A DNA stretch of 45,539 nucleotides from an uncultured Bacilli bacterium (GTDB lineage: Bacteria > Bacillota_I > Bacilli_A > RF39 > UBA660): contig CAKOJQ010000011.1 of the NCBI GenBank assembly GCA_934090795.1, positions 1 to 45,539 on the forward strand, in the 5' to 3' direction. Position 1 is the first letter of the stretch. Every line of letters starts with the position of its first letter. A program made the translations under genes and the position numbers. Positions 24,420 to 31,879 of this stretch are shown in pieces. The notes under the pieces are model-generated. The model saw only the letters and a list, made by a program, of their open reading frames with translations. It searched no databases and had not been told where the DNA came from.

Positions 24420-25538
24420 TTATTTTATTAATAAATAGATTAAGAATATTAAATAGATTGATAGAATAATATATCCATTAATTTTAGTTGATTTTTGAGT
24501 TTTGTTATCGATTCCTAGAGCCATAGTTATAAAGATTCCACCAATAAGTCCACCAATGTGAGCCCAATTATCAATTCCACTAAAGGTAAAACCTATAAGT
24601 AAGTTAAGCACTATAATAGGAACTATTTCTTTTAGTAAAACTGATCCTAGATATAATCTATAATGCATTCCAAAATATAGTAAACTTCCTAATAATCCAA
24701 AGATAGCACCTGATGCTCCTAGGGAATAACTATTAGTTAATATGCATGATAATAAAGAACCGGATAATCCACTAATTAAATAGATAAGCAAGTATTTCCA
24801 TTTACCTAAAAATGTTTCTAATTGATTACCTATAACGTATAATGAATACATATTTACAACCAAATGATAAATTGAACCATGCATGAATATAGATGTAATT
24901 AAACGATATATTTCACCATTTCTTACTCCATATGGATCTAATATTAATGCATTAAATAAGTTATCATTAAACATTGTTAAGATAAAAACTATAACGTTTA
25001 ATATAATTAGTATATTAGTAACAATAATTTTTTTAGGAGCAAATATACTCTCAAATCGTTCATTTTTTTCAGCACTTTTTGTATTAATATCATTAGTAAT
25101 ATTTATAAATGTATCAAATGAATTATCTTTCTTTAAAGATACTGTTTTTAATTTAGGGAAAATACCAGCAATATTATTGTCACTTCTTAAATCCTTTAAA
25201 TCAGTTATTTTATAATTATTAATGGTTTTAGAATTTGTTAAATCAACATTATCGCCTACATCTAGTAAAAGATTTAAAGTTTTCATATTAAATGTTAATG
25301 TTTTTTGTTTAATTTGTTTGGTTACATTCTTTATTTTATAGTTATCGAACGCTAATTGATCATTATTATGAATATAGTTAGAATTAATACGAATTACTTT
25401 ATATGGTGCTTCTAAATTTTCTAACCATATTTCATTTTTAACACCATTAACTATCATTGGTTCATAGTTTTCTTCAGTTATAAAGTAATGAACTAATTTC
25501 ATTATCAATTCTTCTTTGGGATCCATATAATTATTCAT
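24420..25538 (-). CDS. Rhomboid family intramembrane serine protease (GluP-like)
   Basis: A 372-residue protein. About 170 N-terminal residues are soluble and cytoplasmic, then 6-7 membrane helices carry the rhomboid signature: HGSIYHLVVNMYSLY, catalytic GASGAIFG (Ser 276) and WAHIGGLIGG (His 327). The dyad is complete. The large cytoplasmic domain resembles the B. subtilis GluP/YqgP layout, which degrades a membrane transporter under metal stress. Substrates here are unknown. It lacks the TPR tail of GluP. Ribosome site TTAGGTGA. Confidence 0.85.
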   Translation of the reverse strand: MNNYMDPKEELIMKLVHYFITEENYEPMIVNGVKNEIWLENLEAPYKVIRINSNYIHNNDQLAFDNYKIKNVTKQIKQKTLTFNMKTLNLLLDVGDNVDLTNSKTINNYKITDLKDLRSDNNIAGIFPKLKTVSLKKDNSFDTFINITNDINTKSAEKNERFESIFAPKKIIVTNILIILNVIVFILTMFNDNLFNALILDPYGVRNGEIYRLITSIFMHGSIYHLVVNMYSLYVIGNQLETFLGKWKYLLIYLISGLSGSLLSCILTNSYSLGASGAIFGLLGSLLYFGMHYRLYLGSVLLKEIVPIIVLNLLIGFTFSGIDNWAHIGGLIGGIFITMALGIDNKTQKSTKINGYIILSIYLIFLIYLLIK

Positions 25539-25601
25539 TTCTTTTCACCTAATTTCATATAATATTTTATAACAAAAGGATTCGTTAGTAAAGGAGAAAA
25601 T

Positions 25602-26048
25602 ATGGTAAGAAAAATAGTATTCTTTGGAATTATTGTTTTAATGTGGAATTTAGGGCTAATTTTATTTCCGATTGATTATGGTTATTTAACAACTTTTAGA
25701 CATTTAATTTACGTTAATTATGATATTTATCTTTTTATATGGGGATTAAATTCTTTATTTATTAGTTATTCTTTTTATAAGTTATTTATTGATTTTGATT
25801 TAAATAATAATTATATATTTGTATTTTTAATTAATTATATATATACTCAGGTATTTGGAATGTTTTTCTTTGTTTTTAATAGTTTGATTTTAAGTATAGT
25901 TTGTATGTGTATAGTCGCAACTAGTAGTGTCTTAGTTTATCTAGAAGCAAAAAAAATAGATAGATATAGTTCTAAATTTGGAATTATACCCATCATATTT
26001 AATGGAATAAATTTAATGTCTTTAATGGTTATGTTTATTCTAAACTAG
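25602..26048 (+). CDS. Five-helix membrane protein, TspO/MBR-like
   Basis: A 148-residue protein with five predicted membrane helices and short loops. The spacing (short N-terminal helix, a W-containing second helix YDIYLFIWGLNSLF, and a last helix GIIPIIFNGINLMSLMVMFILN that ends in a PxxxNGxN pattern) resembles TspO/tryptophan-rich sensory proteins. It has few of their tryptophans. Assignment is tentative. Ribosome site AAAGGAGAAA. It converges on the rluD-type gene with a 14-base overlap of coding ends. Confidence 0.4.
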   Translation: MVRKIVFFGIIVLMWNLGLILFPIDYGYLTTFRHLIYVNYDIYLFIWGLNSLFISYSFYKLFIDFDLNNNYIFVFLINYIYTQVFGMFFFVFNSLILSIVCMCIVATSSVLVYLEAKKIDRYSSKFGIIPIIFNGINLMSLMVMFILN

Positions 26049-26925
26049 TTAGGGTATTTAGAAAGTCTTGAAATTCTTTAGGTAATGGGGCTGTGAAATG
26101 AAGATGTTCTTTAGTTATTGGATGATAAAAATCAATTTCTCTTGAATGAAGGAATTGACCAAATGGAGTGCATTTCATTTTAGTGTATACGGGATCATTG
26201 TAGATTGGATAACCAATATATTTCATATGAACTCTTATTTGATGAGTCCTTCCAGTTTCTAATTTTAAATTTATTAATGTATATCCTTTATACCTTTTTA
26301 ATATATTAAAATGTGTGATAGCATTTTTACCATTTTGTTTGGTAACTGTGTAGCGTTTACGGTCACTTGGATCACGGCCAATGGGAGCATCAATTAATCC
26401 TTCAGAAGTATCTAACTCTCCTATTACTAATGCCGTATAATATCTATGAATATCTTTGTTTTTAAAAGCTTCAGCAAGTAATTCATGTGATTTATTATTT
26501 TTAGCAACAACCATTAAACCGCTTGTATCTTTGTCAATGCGGTGAACAATTCCAGGGCGCGTTTTACTGCCATCACTTAAATTAGTAGTATATCCCATAA
26601 GAGCATTTACTAGAGTATGTTCTTGATTACCATTTCCAGGATGAACTACCATTCCACTTGGTTTATTAATTATCATTAAATCATTATCTTCATAAACAAT
26701 GTCTAATTTAATATTTTCTGGTAAAATATCAGTTTCTTCTTTAAAACTATCATCTATTAAAACTGTGTCATTAAGTTCTAATTTATAACTTGCTTTAGTT
26801 TTTTTATCATTTACTTTAATATTCTCATTATCAATCATTTTTTGAATAATGGTACGAGAATAATCTAAATTTTCACTTAAATATTTATCAATTCTTTTTC
26901 CAACGTTTTCTTCACTTATTATCAT
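26035..26925 (-). CDS. RluD-family 23S rRNA pseudouridine synthase
   Basis: A 296-residue RluA/RluD-type enzyme. It has an N-terminal S4-like domain (residues 1-60, VGKRIDKYLSENL), then the catalytic domain with HRIDKDTSGLMVVAKN containing the nucleophilic Asp, and ETGRTHQIRVHMKYIGYPI. It converts specific uridines in large rRNA to pseudouridine. Located next to lspA and overlapping its end by 14 bases, the same pairing as lspA-ylyB in B. subtilis. Ribosome site AGAGGATAA. Confidence 0.92.
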   Translation of the reverse strand: MIISEENVGKRIDKYLSENLDYSRTIIQKMIDNENIKVNDKKTKASYKLELNDTVLIDDSFKEETDILPENIKLDIVYEDNDLMIINKPSGMVVHPGNGNQEHTLVNALMGYTTNLSDGSKTRPGIVHRIDKDTSGLMVVAKNNKSHELLAEAFKNKDIHRYYTALVIGELDTSEGLIDAPIGRDPSDRKRYTVTKQNGKNAITHFNILKRYKGYTLINLKLETGRTHQIRVHMKYIGYPIYNDPVYTKMKCTPFGQFLHSREIDFYHPITKEHLHFTAPLPKEFQDFLNTLTSLE

Positions 26926-27364
26926 TTTTATCCTCTTTTATTGTTTTTATTATTATTAGAAATATACCTAAACATATACAAATATCACTGATGTTAAATA
27001 TAGGAAAATTATAACTAAAGATTCTAAAATCTAGAAAATCTCTAACATAACCAAAGATTAAACGATCTATTAGGTTACCTATTATTCCACCAAGTAATAT
27101 GTAAAATGAGATATTTTTTTCAATATATTTATTTATTAAATAGATAGCTATTAATGTTACACAAATAAACAATAAATTATAACCTGATAGAATACTAAAA
27201 GCTGCTCCATTGTTATGAGCATTAGTAAAATAAAAAAAATTTTTAATAATTTGAATTGATTTTAGATAATTTATATTTTGATTAATTAAAAATTTTGTTA
27301 ACTGATCTATAATTATTATTAGAAATGTTATAAAGATATATTTCTTTTTTTTCATATTAATCAC
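26912..27364 (-). CDS. lspA: Lipoprotein signal peptidase (signal peptidase II)
   Basis: About 150 residues, four membrane helices, with the aspartyl-protease signature: NNGAAFSIL, GNLIDRLIFGYVRDFLDF (first catalytic Asp) and FNISDICICLG (second Asp). It cleaves prolipoprotein signal peptides in the cytoplasmic membrane. The start is GTG 27364 or ATG 27355; neither has a strong ribosome site, though GTGAT precedes the latter. It lies 18 bases downstream of the ymxH-type gene and overlaps the rluD-type gene. Confidence 0.93.
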   Translation of the reverse strand: MINMKKKKYIFITFLIIIIDQLTKFLINQNINYLKSIQIIKNFFYFTNAHNNGAAFSILSGYNLLFICVTLIAIYLINKYIEKNISFYILLGGIIGNLIDRLIFGYVRDFLDFRIFSYNFPIFNISDICICLGIFLIIIKTIKEDKNDNK

Positions 27365-27382
27365 ATGAATATTATACTTGGT

Positions 27383-27604
27383 TTATTTTAAATTTACAAG
27401 TATTACGTCGGAACCGATTTTGGTAATGGATGAATAATCAATTTTGTATTCGGATGCAGAAAATTTTTTAATCATTTTTAGAGAACCAACAACAAAATAG
27501 TTAATGGAGCCATCTTCTTTTACGTCTATATCAATTATTTTGCCTAGGTTAGCACCTGTATTTTGATTTATGATATCTTTATTTTGCATATCGGATACTA
27601 GCAT
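27383..27604 (-). CDS. YlmC/YmxH-family sporulation protein (PRC-barrel)
   Basis: A 73-residue PRC-barrel-like protein: LVSDMQNKDIINQNTGANLGKI, then IDVKEDGSINYFVVG, ending ITKIGSDVILVNL. This matches the YlmC/YmxH family found in nearly all spore formers, often beside sigG/sigE; the molecular role is unknown. Its position directly after sigG reproduces the Bacillus order. Ribosome site TTGGTGAT. Confidence 0.85.
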   Translation of the reverse strand: MLVSDMQNKDIINQNTGANLGKIIDIDVKEDGSINYFVVGSLKMIKKFSASEYKIDYSSITKIGSDVILVNLK

Positions 27605-27629
27605 AATATATCACCAATTAATTATATGT

Positions 27630-28403
27630 TTATCTTAAATACTTTTTCATATTATTGATGGCATTTTTTTCGATACGTGATACTTGGGCTTGTGATACTC
27701 CTAGGTCGGCTGCAATTTCTAACTGGGTTTTACCATAGATATATCTAGCATAAAGAACATTTCTTTCTCTTAAGTTTATTTGATTTAAGGCACCATTTAA
27801 AGATATTGTATCATTTTGATCAATTAAATCTTTTTTACTTGATAACTGATCTTCTAAGTAAATTGTATCTCCTCCATCATTATAAATTGGTTCAGAAATT
27901 GATACTGGCTCTATTAATGATTCTAAAGCAAGAGATAAATCATATTCAGTAATATTTAATTCATGACATATTTGTTTATTTGATGGTTCGATGCCATTTT
28001 TAAGTAAATAATTTTCTTTATATTTTAGAATTTGATAAGCTGTATCTTTAATGCTTCTAGATATTCTTACAACGCTTGACTCTCTAATAAATCTTTTAAC
28101 TTCTCCTAAAATAAGCGGTACAGCATAAGTAGAGAATCGAACATCATAATCAAGTGAAAAATTATCTACTGCTTTAATTAAGCCAACTGTTCCAATTTGA
28201 AATAAATCATTCATGTCATATTTGCCACTATTATAATGTTTAATTACACTTAAAACTAATTTAAGGTTACCATTTACTATGTCATCTTTAGCAAGTTTAT
28301 CCCCTTTTTGATATTTTTTAAATAAATCGATAGTTTCTTCATTTTTTAATACCTTTAATTTGTTTGTATCAATTCCAGTTATTTCAACTTTATATTTTCC
28401 CAA
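27630..28403 (-). CDS. sigG: RNA polymerase sporulation sigma factor SigG
   Basis: A 257-residue sigma-70 family factor of the F/G type. It starts KYKVEITGIDTNKLKVLKNEE, the diagnostic SigG N-terminus, followed by region 2 (GNLKLVLSVIKHYN, DLFQIGTVGLIKAVDNF), region 3, and region 4 HTH (LEIAADLGVSQAQVSRIEK). It directs late forespore genes, including spoVA. The start is TTG 28403, well spaced from GAGGAGAG. In Bacillus sigG directly follows sigE; here a 490-base gap holding a toxin-like locus separates them. Confidence 0.93.
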   Translation of the reverse strand: MGKYKVEITGIDTNKLKVLKNEETIDLFKKYQKGDKLAKDDIVNGNLKLVLSVIKHYNSGKYDMNDLFQIGTVGLIKAVDNFSLDYDVRFSTYAVPLILGEVKRFIRESSVVRISRSIKDTAYQILKYKENYLLKNGIEPSNKQICHELNITEYDLSLALESLIEPVSISEPIYNDGGDTIYLEDQLSSKKDLIDQNDTISLNGALNQINLRERNVLYARYIYGKTQLEIAADLGVSQAQVSRIEKNAINNMKKYLR

Positions 28404-28537
28404 AATAAATCTCTCCTCTAATTTATAGTGGAAAGATTTTAAATTGTTTATTCATACATAATTATTTATTTTTTTAAACGCAAGAGCTCAGCCTTTATTT
28501 GTACGTTAAAATTTTAGCGAATATTCATATATTTTTA

Positions 28538-28567
28538 TTGACTATTCTATAATCTATTTGATATATT
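28538..28567 (+). promoter_or_regulatory. Promoter of hydrophobic peptide mRNA, copy C
   Basis: TTGACT (28538-28543), an 18-base spacer, TATATT (28562-28567). The RNA would start near 28574, just before the GGAACA arm. Confidence 0.5.
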
Positions 28568-28573
28568 AATTTT

Positions 28574-28808
28574 CAGGAACATCTAATATGTTTAGGTGAT
28601 TACTCCATATCTTTAATAATTAAAGGAAGGAGTGATTTTATGAGAAAAATTGATTATCTAATCCTTTTTCTTATAATAATTATTTTTATATTGTTATTTA
28701 TTATAAATAAACTAATATAAAAAAATCACCATAAACTTTGGGGGTTTTGGTGAAATTATCAAACATGGTAATCACCTAACTAACCAAAATTAGGTGTTCC
28801 TTTTTTAT
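28574..28808 (+). ncRNA. Predicted toxin-like mRNA, copy C, with complementary ends
   Basis: The 5' arm 28576-28603 (GGAACATCTAAT.. TTTAGGTGATTAC) is complementary to the 3' arm 28767-28800 (GTAATCACCTAA.. ATTAGGTGTTCC). The terminator stem is CACCTAA (28773-28779) with TTAGGTG (28790-28796), then TTTTTTATTTT. Compared with copy B (CACTTAA / TTAAGTG), a T-A pair has become C-G on both sides, a compensatory change supporting the RNA fold. Confidence 0.55.
28640..28720 (+). CDS. Small hydrophobic peptide, type I toxin-like (26 aa)
   Basis: ATG 28640 follows AAAGGAAGGAGTGA, a very strong ribosome site. The product has MRKIDY, then about 17 Ile/Leu/Phe residues, then INKLI. It differs in sequence from the 31-residue peptide at 217 but has the same charge-hydrophobic-charge layout. 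It sits in the same RNA scaffold: 5' and 3' complementary arms, internal hairpin and antisense promoter. Inserted between sigG and sigE on the opposite strand. Toxicity is inferred, not shown. Confidence 0.65.
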   Translation: MRKIDYLILFLIIIIFILLFIINKLI

Positions 28809-28828
28809 TTTATGTAAGTCTTGCTTAC
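28722..28828 (-). ncRNA. Predicted antisense RNA, copy C
   Basis: The minus-strand promoter TTGAAA (28863-28858), 17 bases, TATAAT (28840-28835) starts an RNA near 28828. It ends at the TCACCA..TGGTGA hairpin (28753-28726) followed by TTTTTTTATA. It overlaps the last part of the peptide mRNA by about 80 bases. Confidence 0.55.
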
Positions 28829-28892
28829 GTATTCATTATAGCAAAAGAATAACGAATTTTCAATACATTAAATTTACATAAAATTACAAATT

Positions 28893-29585
28893 TTACTTAA
28901 CTTCCATTATTGTTTGAAGTTTTTTTATAACCTTTTTTTCTATACGAGAGATGTAAGACTGGCTTATTCCTAACATAGCTGCTACTTCTTTTTGCGTATA
29001 TTCTTCATTATTGTTTAAACCATAGCGTAGAGTCATTATTTCTTTTTCGCGATCATTTAACTTTACTAATTCTTTTTTTAATAAATCTTTATCTACTTTT
29101 AAAGAAAATTCGTCAAATACGATATTATTATCAGTACCTAAAATATCTTCTAAATGTAATTCATTTCCTTCTGTGTCATAATTTATAGCATCTTCCAAAG
29201 AAACTTCGGTTTTTCTTTTTTTATTTTTACGTATATACATTAAAATTTCATTGGCAATACAACGAGATGCATAGGTTGCTAATCTAATATTTTTATCTGG
29301 TTTATAAGTTTCAATTCCTTTAATTAAACCAATAGACCCAATAGATACTAAATCTTCTAAATCATAACCCGTACTTTCATATTTCTTAGCTAAAAATACT
29401 ACCAATCTAAGATTATGTTCTATAAGTTTATTTCTAGCTTGTATATCACCTTGTTTACTTTTTATTATTTCTTCTAGTTCTTCTTCTTTAGATAAAGGTG
29501 GTGGTAATATATCAGTACTACCAACAAATAATAAACTATTATCTATTTTTAACAACTTAAATATTAAATCAATTAATTTTCTCAT
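28893..29585 (-). CDS. sigE: RNA polymerase sporulation sigma factor SigE (pro-sigma-E)
   Basis: A 230-residue sigma factor. The N-terminal about 25 residues are a hydrophobic/basic pro-sequence (MRKLIDLIFKLLKID), followed by the hallmark FVGSTDILPPPLSKEEE. Region 2 (LEDLVSIGSIGLIKGIETYKP) and region 4 (QKEVAAMLGISQSYISRIEK) are complete. It drives mother-cell transcription after cleavage by SpoIIGA. The start overlaps the spoIIGA stop by four bases (ATGA), so translation is coupled. Ribosome site AAGGAG. Confidence 0.95.
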   Translation of the reverse strand: MRKLIDLIFKLLKIDNSLLFVGSTDILPPPLSKEEELEEIIKSKQGDIQARNKLIEHNLRLVVFLAKKYESTGYDLEDLVSIGSIGLIKGIETYKPDKNIRLATYASRCIANEILMYIRKNKKRKTEVSLEDAINYDTEGNELHLEDILGTDNNIVFDEFSLKVDKDLLKKELVKLNDREKEIMTLRYGLNNNEEYTQKEVAAMLGISQSYISRIEKKVIKKLQTIMEVK

Positions 29586-30346
29586 AGTATCTCCTTATTT
29601 AATATAATTTTTATTCCATTTATGTTTACATCTGACAAACCAATTAAAGCTTTTTTAGTTTTTTTATTATTAACCATAATTTTTTGAGGGGAAAACACTT
29701 CTAATAAATCTTTATTATTAACAGTGTAATATGGGACTAGAAAAGTTTTAATATGGTCGTCTATTAAAGATGAATTAACTAAAATGATTGGTTTATGAAA
29801 GTATGGATCTTTTAGTTTATTTCCTGTATCTAAAAAGGCGGTATCTTTAATTACCTTGTTATTATAATAAATCTCAATATTGTAATAGTTTTGATATTCA
29901 TTATGATAATGTTTTTGTTTATTTATGTATTTAATTATTATGATTGGACTAATTAGTAGAAGTATATAAAGATTTATTTTTAAACCATTATTTTCAAAGA
30001 TATAGCCTTTATTTGACAAAGTAACTGTATCATTAAGTAAGTAAATTGTACCACCTAAAATAATACTTATGATATATAAATAAATGAGATTTTCTTTAAA
30101 ATAATTGAAGTTCTGATATTTAAAACTAATAATTACCATAATGATGCTTGTTACAAATTTATAAGTTAACAATAATAGATTATTGTTTAAATAAAATAAT
30201 AGTATTGTTGATAATGAGCCAAAACTAGAAGCAATAATTATACGGATGATATTAGTTTTTCTTTTTAATAAGGCTGATACGCCAATTAAAAGTAATAAGT
30301 CTATTAAGAAGTTAAAAATAATAATTAAATCAACATATATTATCAT
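29582..30346 (-). CDS. spoIIGA: Pro-sigma-E processing peptidase SpoIIGA
   Basis: A 254-residue protein with an N-terminal membrane domain (five helices, residues 1-140). A C-terminal aspartic-protease domain carries AFLDTGNKLKDP (Asp 173), then PYY and IGLSDVNI. It cleaves pro-sigma-E in the mother-cell side of the septum membrane when signalled by SpoIIR. It is shorter than the about 309 residues of B. subtilis. It forms a two-gene operon with sigE and is preceded by AAAAGGTGATG. Confidence 0.9.
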   Translation of the reverse strand: MIIYVDLIIIFNFLIDLLLLIGVSALLKRKTNIIRIIIASSFGSLSTILLFYLNNNLLLLTYKFVTSIIMVIISFKYQNFNYFKENLIYLYIISIILGGTIYLLNDTVTLSNKGYIFENNGLKINLYILLLISPIIIIKYINKQKHYHNEYQNYYNIEIYYNNKVIKDTAFLDTGNKLKDPYFHKPIILVNSSLIDDHIKTFLVPYYTVNNKDLLEVFSPQKIMVNNKKTKKALIGLSDVNINGIKIILNKEIL

Positions 30347-30369
30347 TTATCATCACCTTTTAAATTATA

Positions 30370-30398
30370 AAATATTAAGCTTTAAAAAAATGTCGAAA
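30370..30398. promoter_or_regulatory. spoIIGA promoter region with Spo0A-box-like TGTCGAA
   Basis: TGTCGAAA (30391-30398, plus strand) matches the 0A-box core. On the minus strand TATAAT lies about 20 bases downstream of it, without a good -35, as in Spo0A-activated promoters. The box is inverted relative to the gene and lies in the T-tract of the pilin-gene terminator. Confidence 0.4.
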
Positions 30399-30421
30399 AA
30401 AAACAAGATTTTAATATCTTG
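30396..30421 (-). terminator. Terminator after the trmB-pilin unit
   Basis: CAAGAT / ATCTTG arms (30404-30409 and 30416-30421) with eight T on the minus strand. Confidence 0.7.
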
Positions 30422-30451
30422 AATTTAATTTTTAATGATATTATAAATTAT

Positions 30452-30898
30452 TTATTTACATATTTCATCAATATTTTGAGATGTTGTGCTATTTATTGCT
30501 TTTGAATAACTATTATATGTTACTTTGAATTCAAGATTATTTAAGCTTGAATTATCAATTGGATTAATTAAAGTATCTATATCTTCTATCTTTTTGTCAT
30601 AATTGACTAAATTATTTTTAGCTAAGTCTTCAAATTTAACTATACATGTTGACTCATTGCCTTCTAAAGTACAATAACTTAACATATTGCATCCACCTTC
30701 TTTGGTAAAACATTTATTATTGTCCCGACTCCATAAGTTTAAGGCATCTTCAGCTAAAGATATTTTAGATTTGCATAATTTTACTTTAGATTGATAAGCT
30801 ACTTTTTGAACATGAGGAACTACTATAACCATAATTAGTGAAATAAGTACAATTACAGCAAGTAATTCAACCAAAGTAAATCCTTTTTTATTCTTCAT
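30452..30898 (-). CDS. Type IV pilin-like protein (prepilin N-terminal methylation site)
   Basis: A 148-residue protein starting MKNKKGFTLVELLAVIVLI, a complete class III signal (cleavage after Gly 6, Glu at +5) and pilin helix. The globular part holds five or more Cys (CKSK, NNKCFTKEGGC, SYCTLEGNESTC, final CK) that could form disulfides outside the membrane. It resembles ComGC/minor pseudopilins but is larger. No assembly ATPase or prepilin peptidase is in the window. It overlaps the 3' end of trmB by 11 bases. Ribosome site AAGGAAG. Confidence 0.8.
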   Translation of the reverse strand: MKNKKGFTLVELLAVIVLISLIMVIVVPHVQKVAYQSKVKLCKSKISLAEDALNLWSRDNNKCFTKEGGCNMLSYCTLEGNESTCIVKFEDLAKNNLVNYDKKIEDIDTLINPIDNSSLNNLEFKVTYNSYSKAINSTTSQNIDEICK

Positions 30899-31502
30899 TT
30901 TTAACTTCCTTTTCTACATTTATATAATTAATTGTTACTCCTAAATCTCTAAATTTTCTTTCATATTCAGTAACAACATTATTTTCATAGTCTTCAGGTA
31001 AATCGAGAGAAATATCATTTATTTTATATCCATTGTTGTTAAAAGACATTATTGAATAAGCAAATAAGGATTTATTATCTGTTTTCATTTTAATGTTTAT
31101 TTTATTTTTAGATATTTCGTTATAGACTTTTAAAAATTCTTCACTAGTTAATCTTCTTTTAGTATGTCTTTTTTTAGGCCACGGGTCAGAAAAATTTAAA
31201 TAAATAGTTTCAACATTATTTTTGAAATAGTTTCCTAAGTTTTTGGCATCTACGCACATAAATCTTAGATTAGATGGGATATCCTCTACTTTGTTTAATG
31301 CTCTTACTAGAATTGATTCATATTTTTCAATTCCAATAAAGTTAATATTAGGATTCTGTCTTGCTTTACCAATTATAAAGTTTCCTTTACCACAACCAAT
31401 CTCAATATGAAGTGGGTTATCATCTTTAAAAATATTTTCTGTTATTACTAATTCATTTGAATTTATTATTTCTTTAGCGTTTTTTACATTTCTTAATCGC
31501 AT
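30888..31502 (-). CDS. trmB: tRNA (guanine-N7-)-methyltransferase
   Basis: A 204-residue class I methyltransferase: LHIEIGCGKGNFI (SAM-binding motif I, about 31-43), FIGIEKYESI (motif II), and NFSDPWPKKRHTKRRL (TrmB signature, substrate and catalytic region). It makes m7G46 in the variable loop of tRNAs. Normal length. Ribosome site AAAGGAGT. It shares its transcript with the overlapping pilin gene, an unusual pairing. Confidence 0.95.
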   Translation of the reverse strand: MRLRNVKNAKEIINSNELVITENIFKDDNPLHIEIGCGKGNFIIGKARQNPNINFIGIEKYESILVRALNKVEDIPSNLRFMCVDAKNLGNYFKNNVETIYLNFSDPWPKKRHTKRRLTSEEFLKVYNEISKNKINIKMKTDNKSLFAYSIMSFNNNGYKINDISLDLPEDYENNVVTEYERKFRDLGVTINYINVEKEVKNEE

Positions 31503-31561
31503 TTTAATACTCCTTTATAAACTTTTTATTTTTTATACATATATTATTTTAGAGGTGAAAC

Positions 31562-31879
31562 ATGAAAAAGGATCGTAATTCTTTCTTTTCAGGTTATGGT
31601 TATGGACCGGTTGGAAATATGGGTATGAATAATTTTGTACCTAATCAAGCTGTGAGCGCTAGTAATCAATTTTATGCAGGTCCTGCTTATCAGGATACCG
31701 GTATGAATAATATGAGTTCAATGAACAATAATATGTATTCTGATATTGATTCTAGACTATCTAAAGTAGAAAGAAGATTAAATAGAGTGGAAGCAAGGCT
31801 AAATAAACTTGAAGGTGATTCTTCTTTAAATTATGGTACTGATTATAATTCTTCAAATAATGATATGTATATGGTTTAA
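31562..31879 (+). CDS. Low-complexity protein with C-terminal coiled coil, possible spore-coat type
   Basis: A 105-residue protein. The N-terminal half is Gly/Asn/Met/Tyr-rich (FFSGYGYGPVGNMGMNNF, MNNMSSMNNNMYS). It then has a heptad helix (RLSKVERRLNRVEARLNKLEG, residues about 66-87) and a Tyr/Asn tail. This composition is common in spore-coat and other structural proteins of spore formers, and the locus is in a sporulation neighbourhood, but I recognise no family. Strong ribosome site AGAGGTGAAA. It ends at its own terminator. Confidence 0.55.
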   Translation: MKKDRNSFFSGYGYGPVGNMGMNNFVPNQAVSASNQFYAGPAYQDTGMNNMSSMNNNMYSDIDSRLSKVERRLNRVEARLNKLEGDSSLNYGTDYNSSNNDMYMV

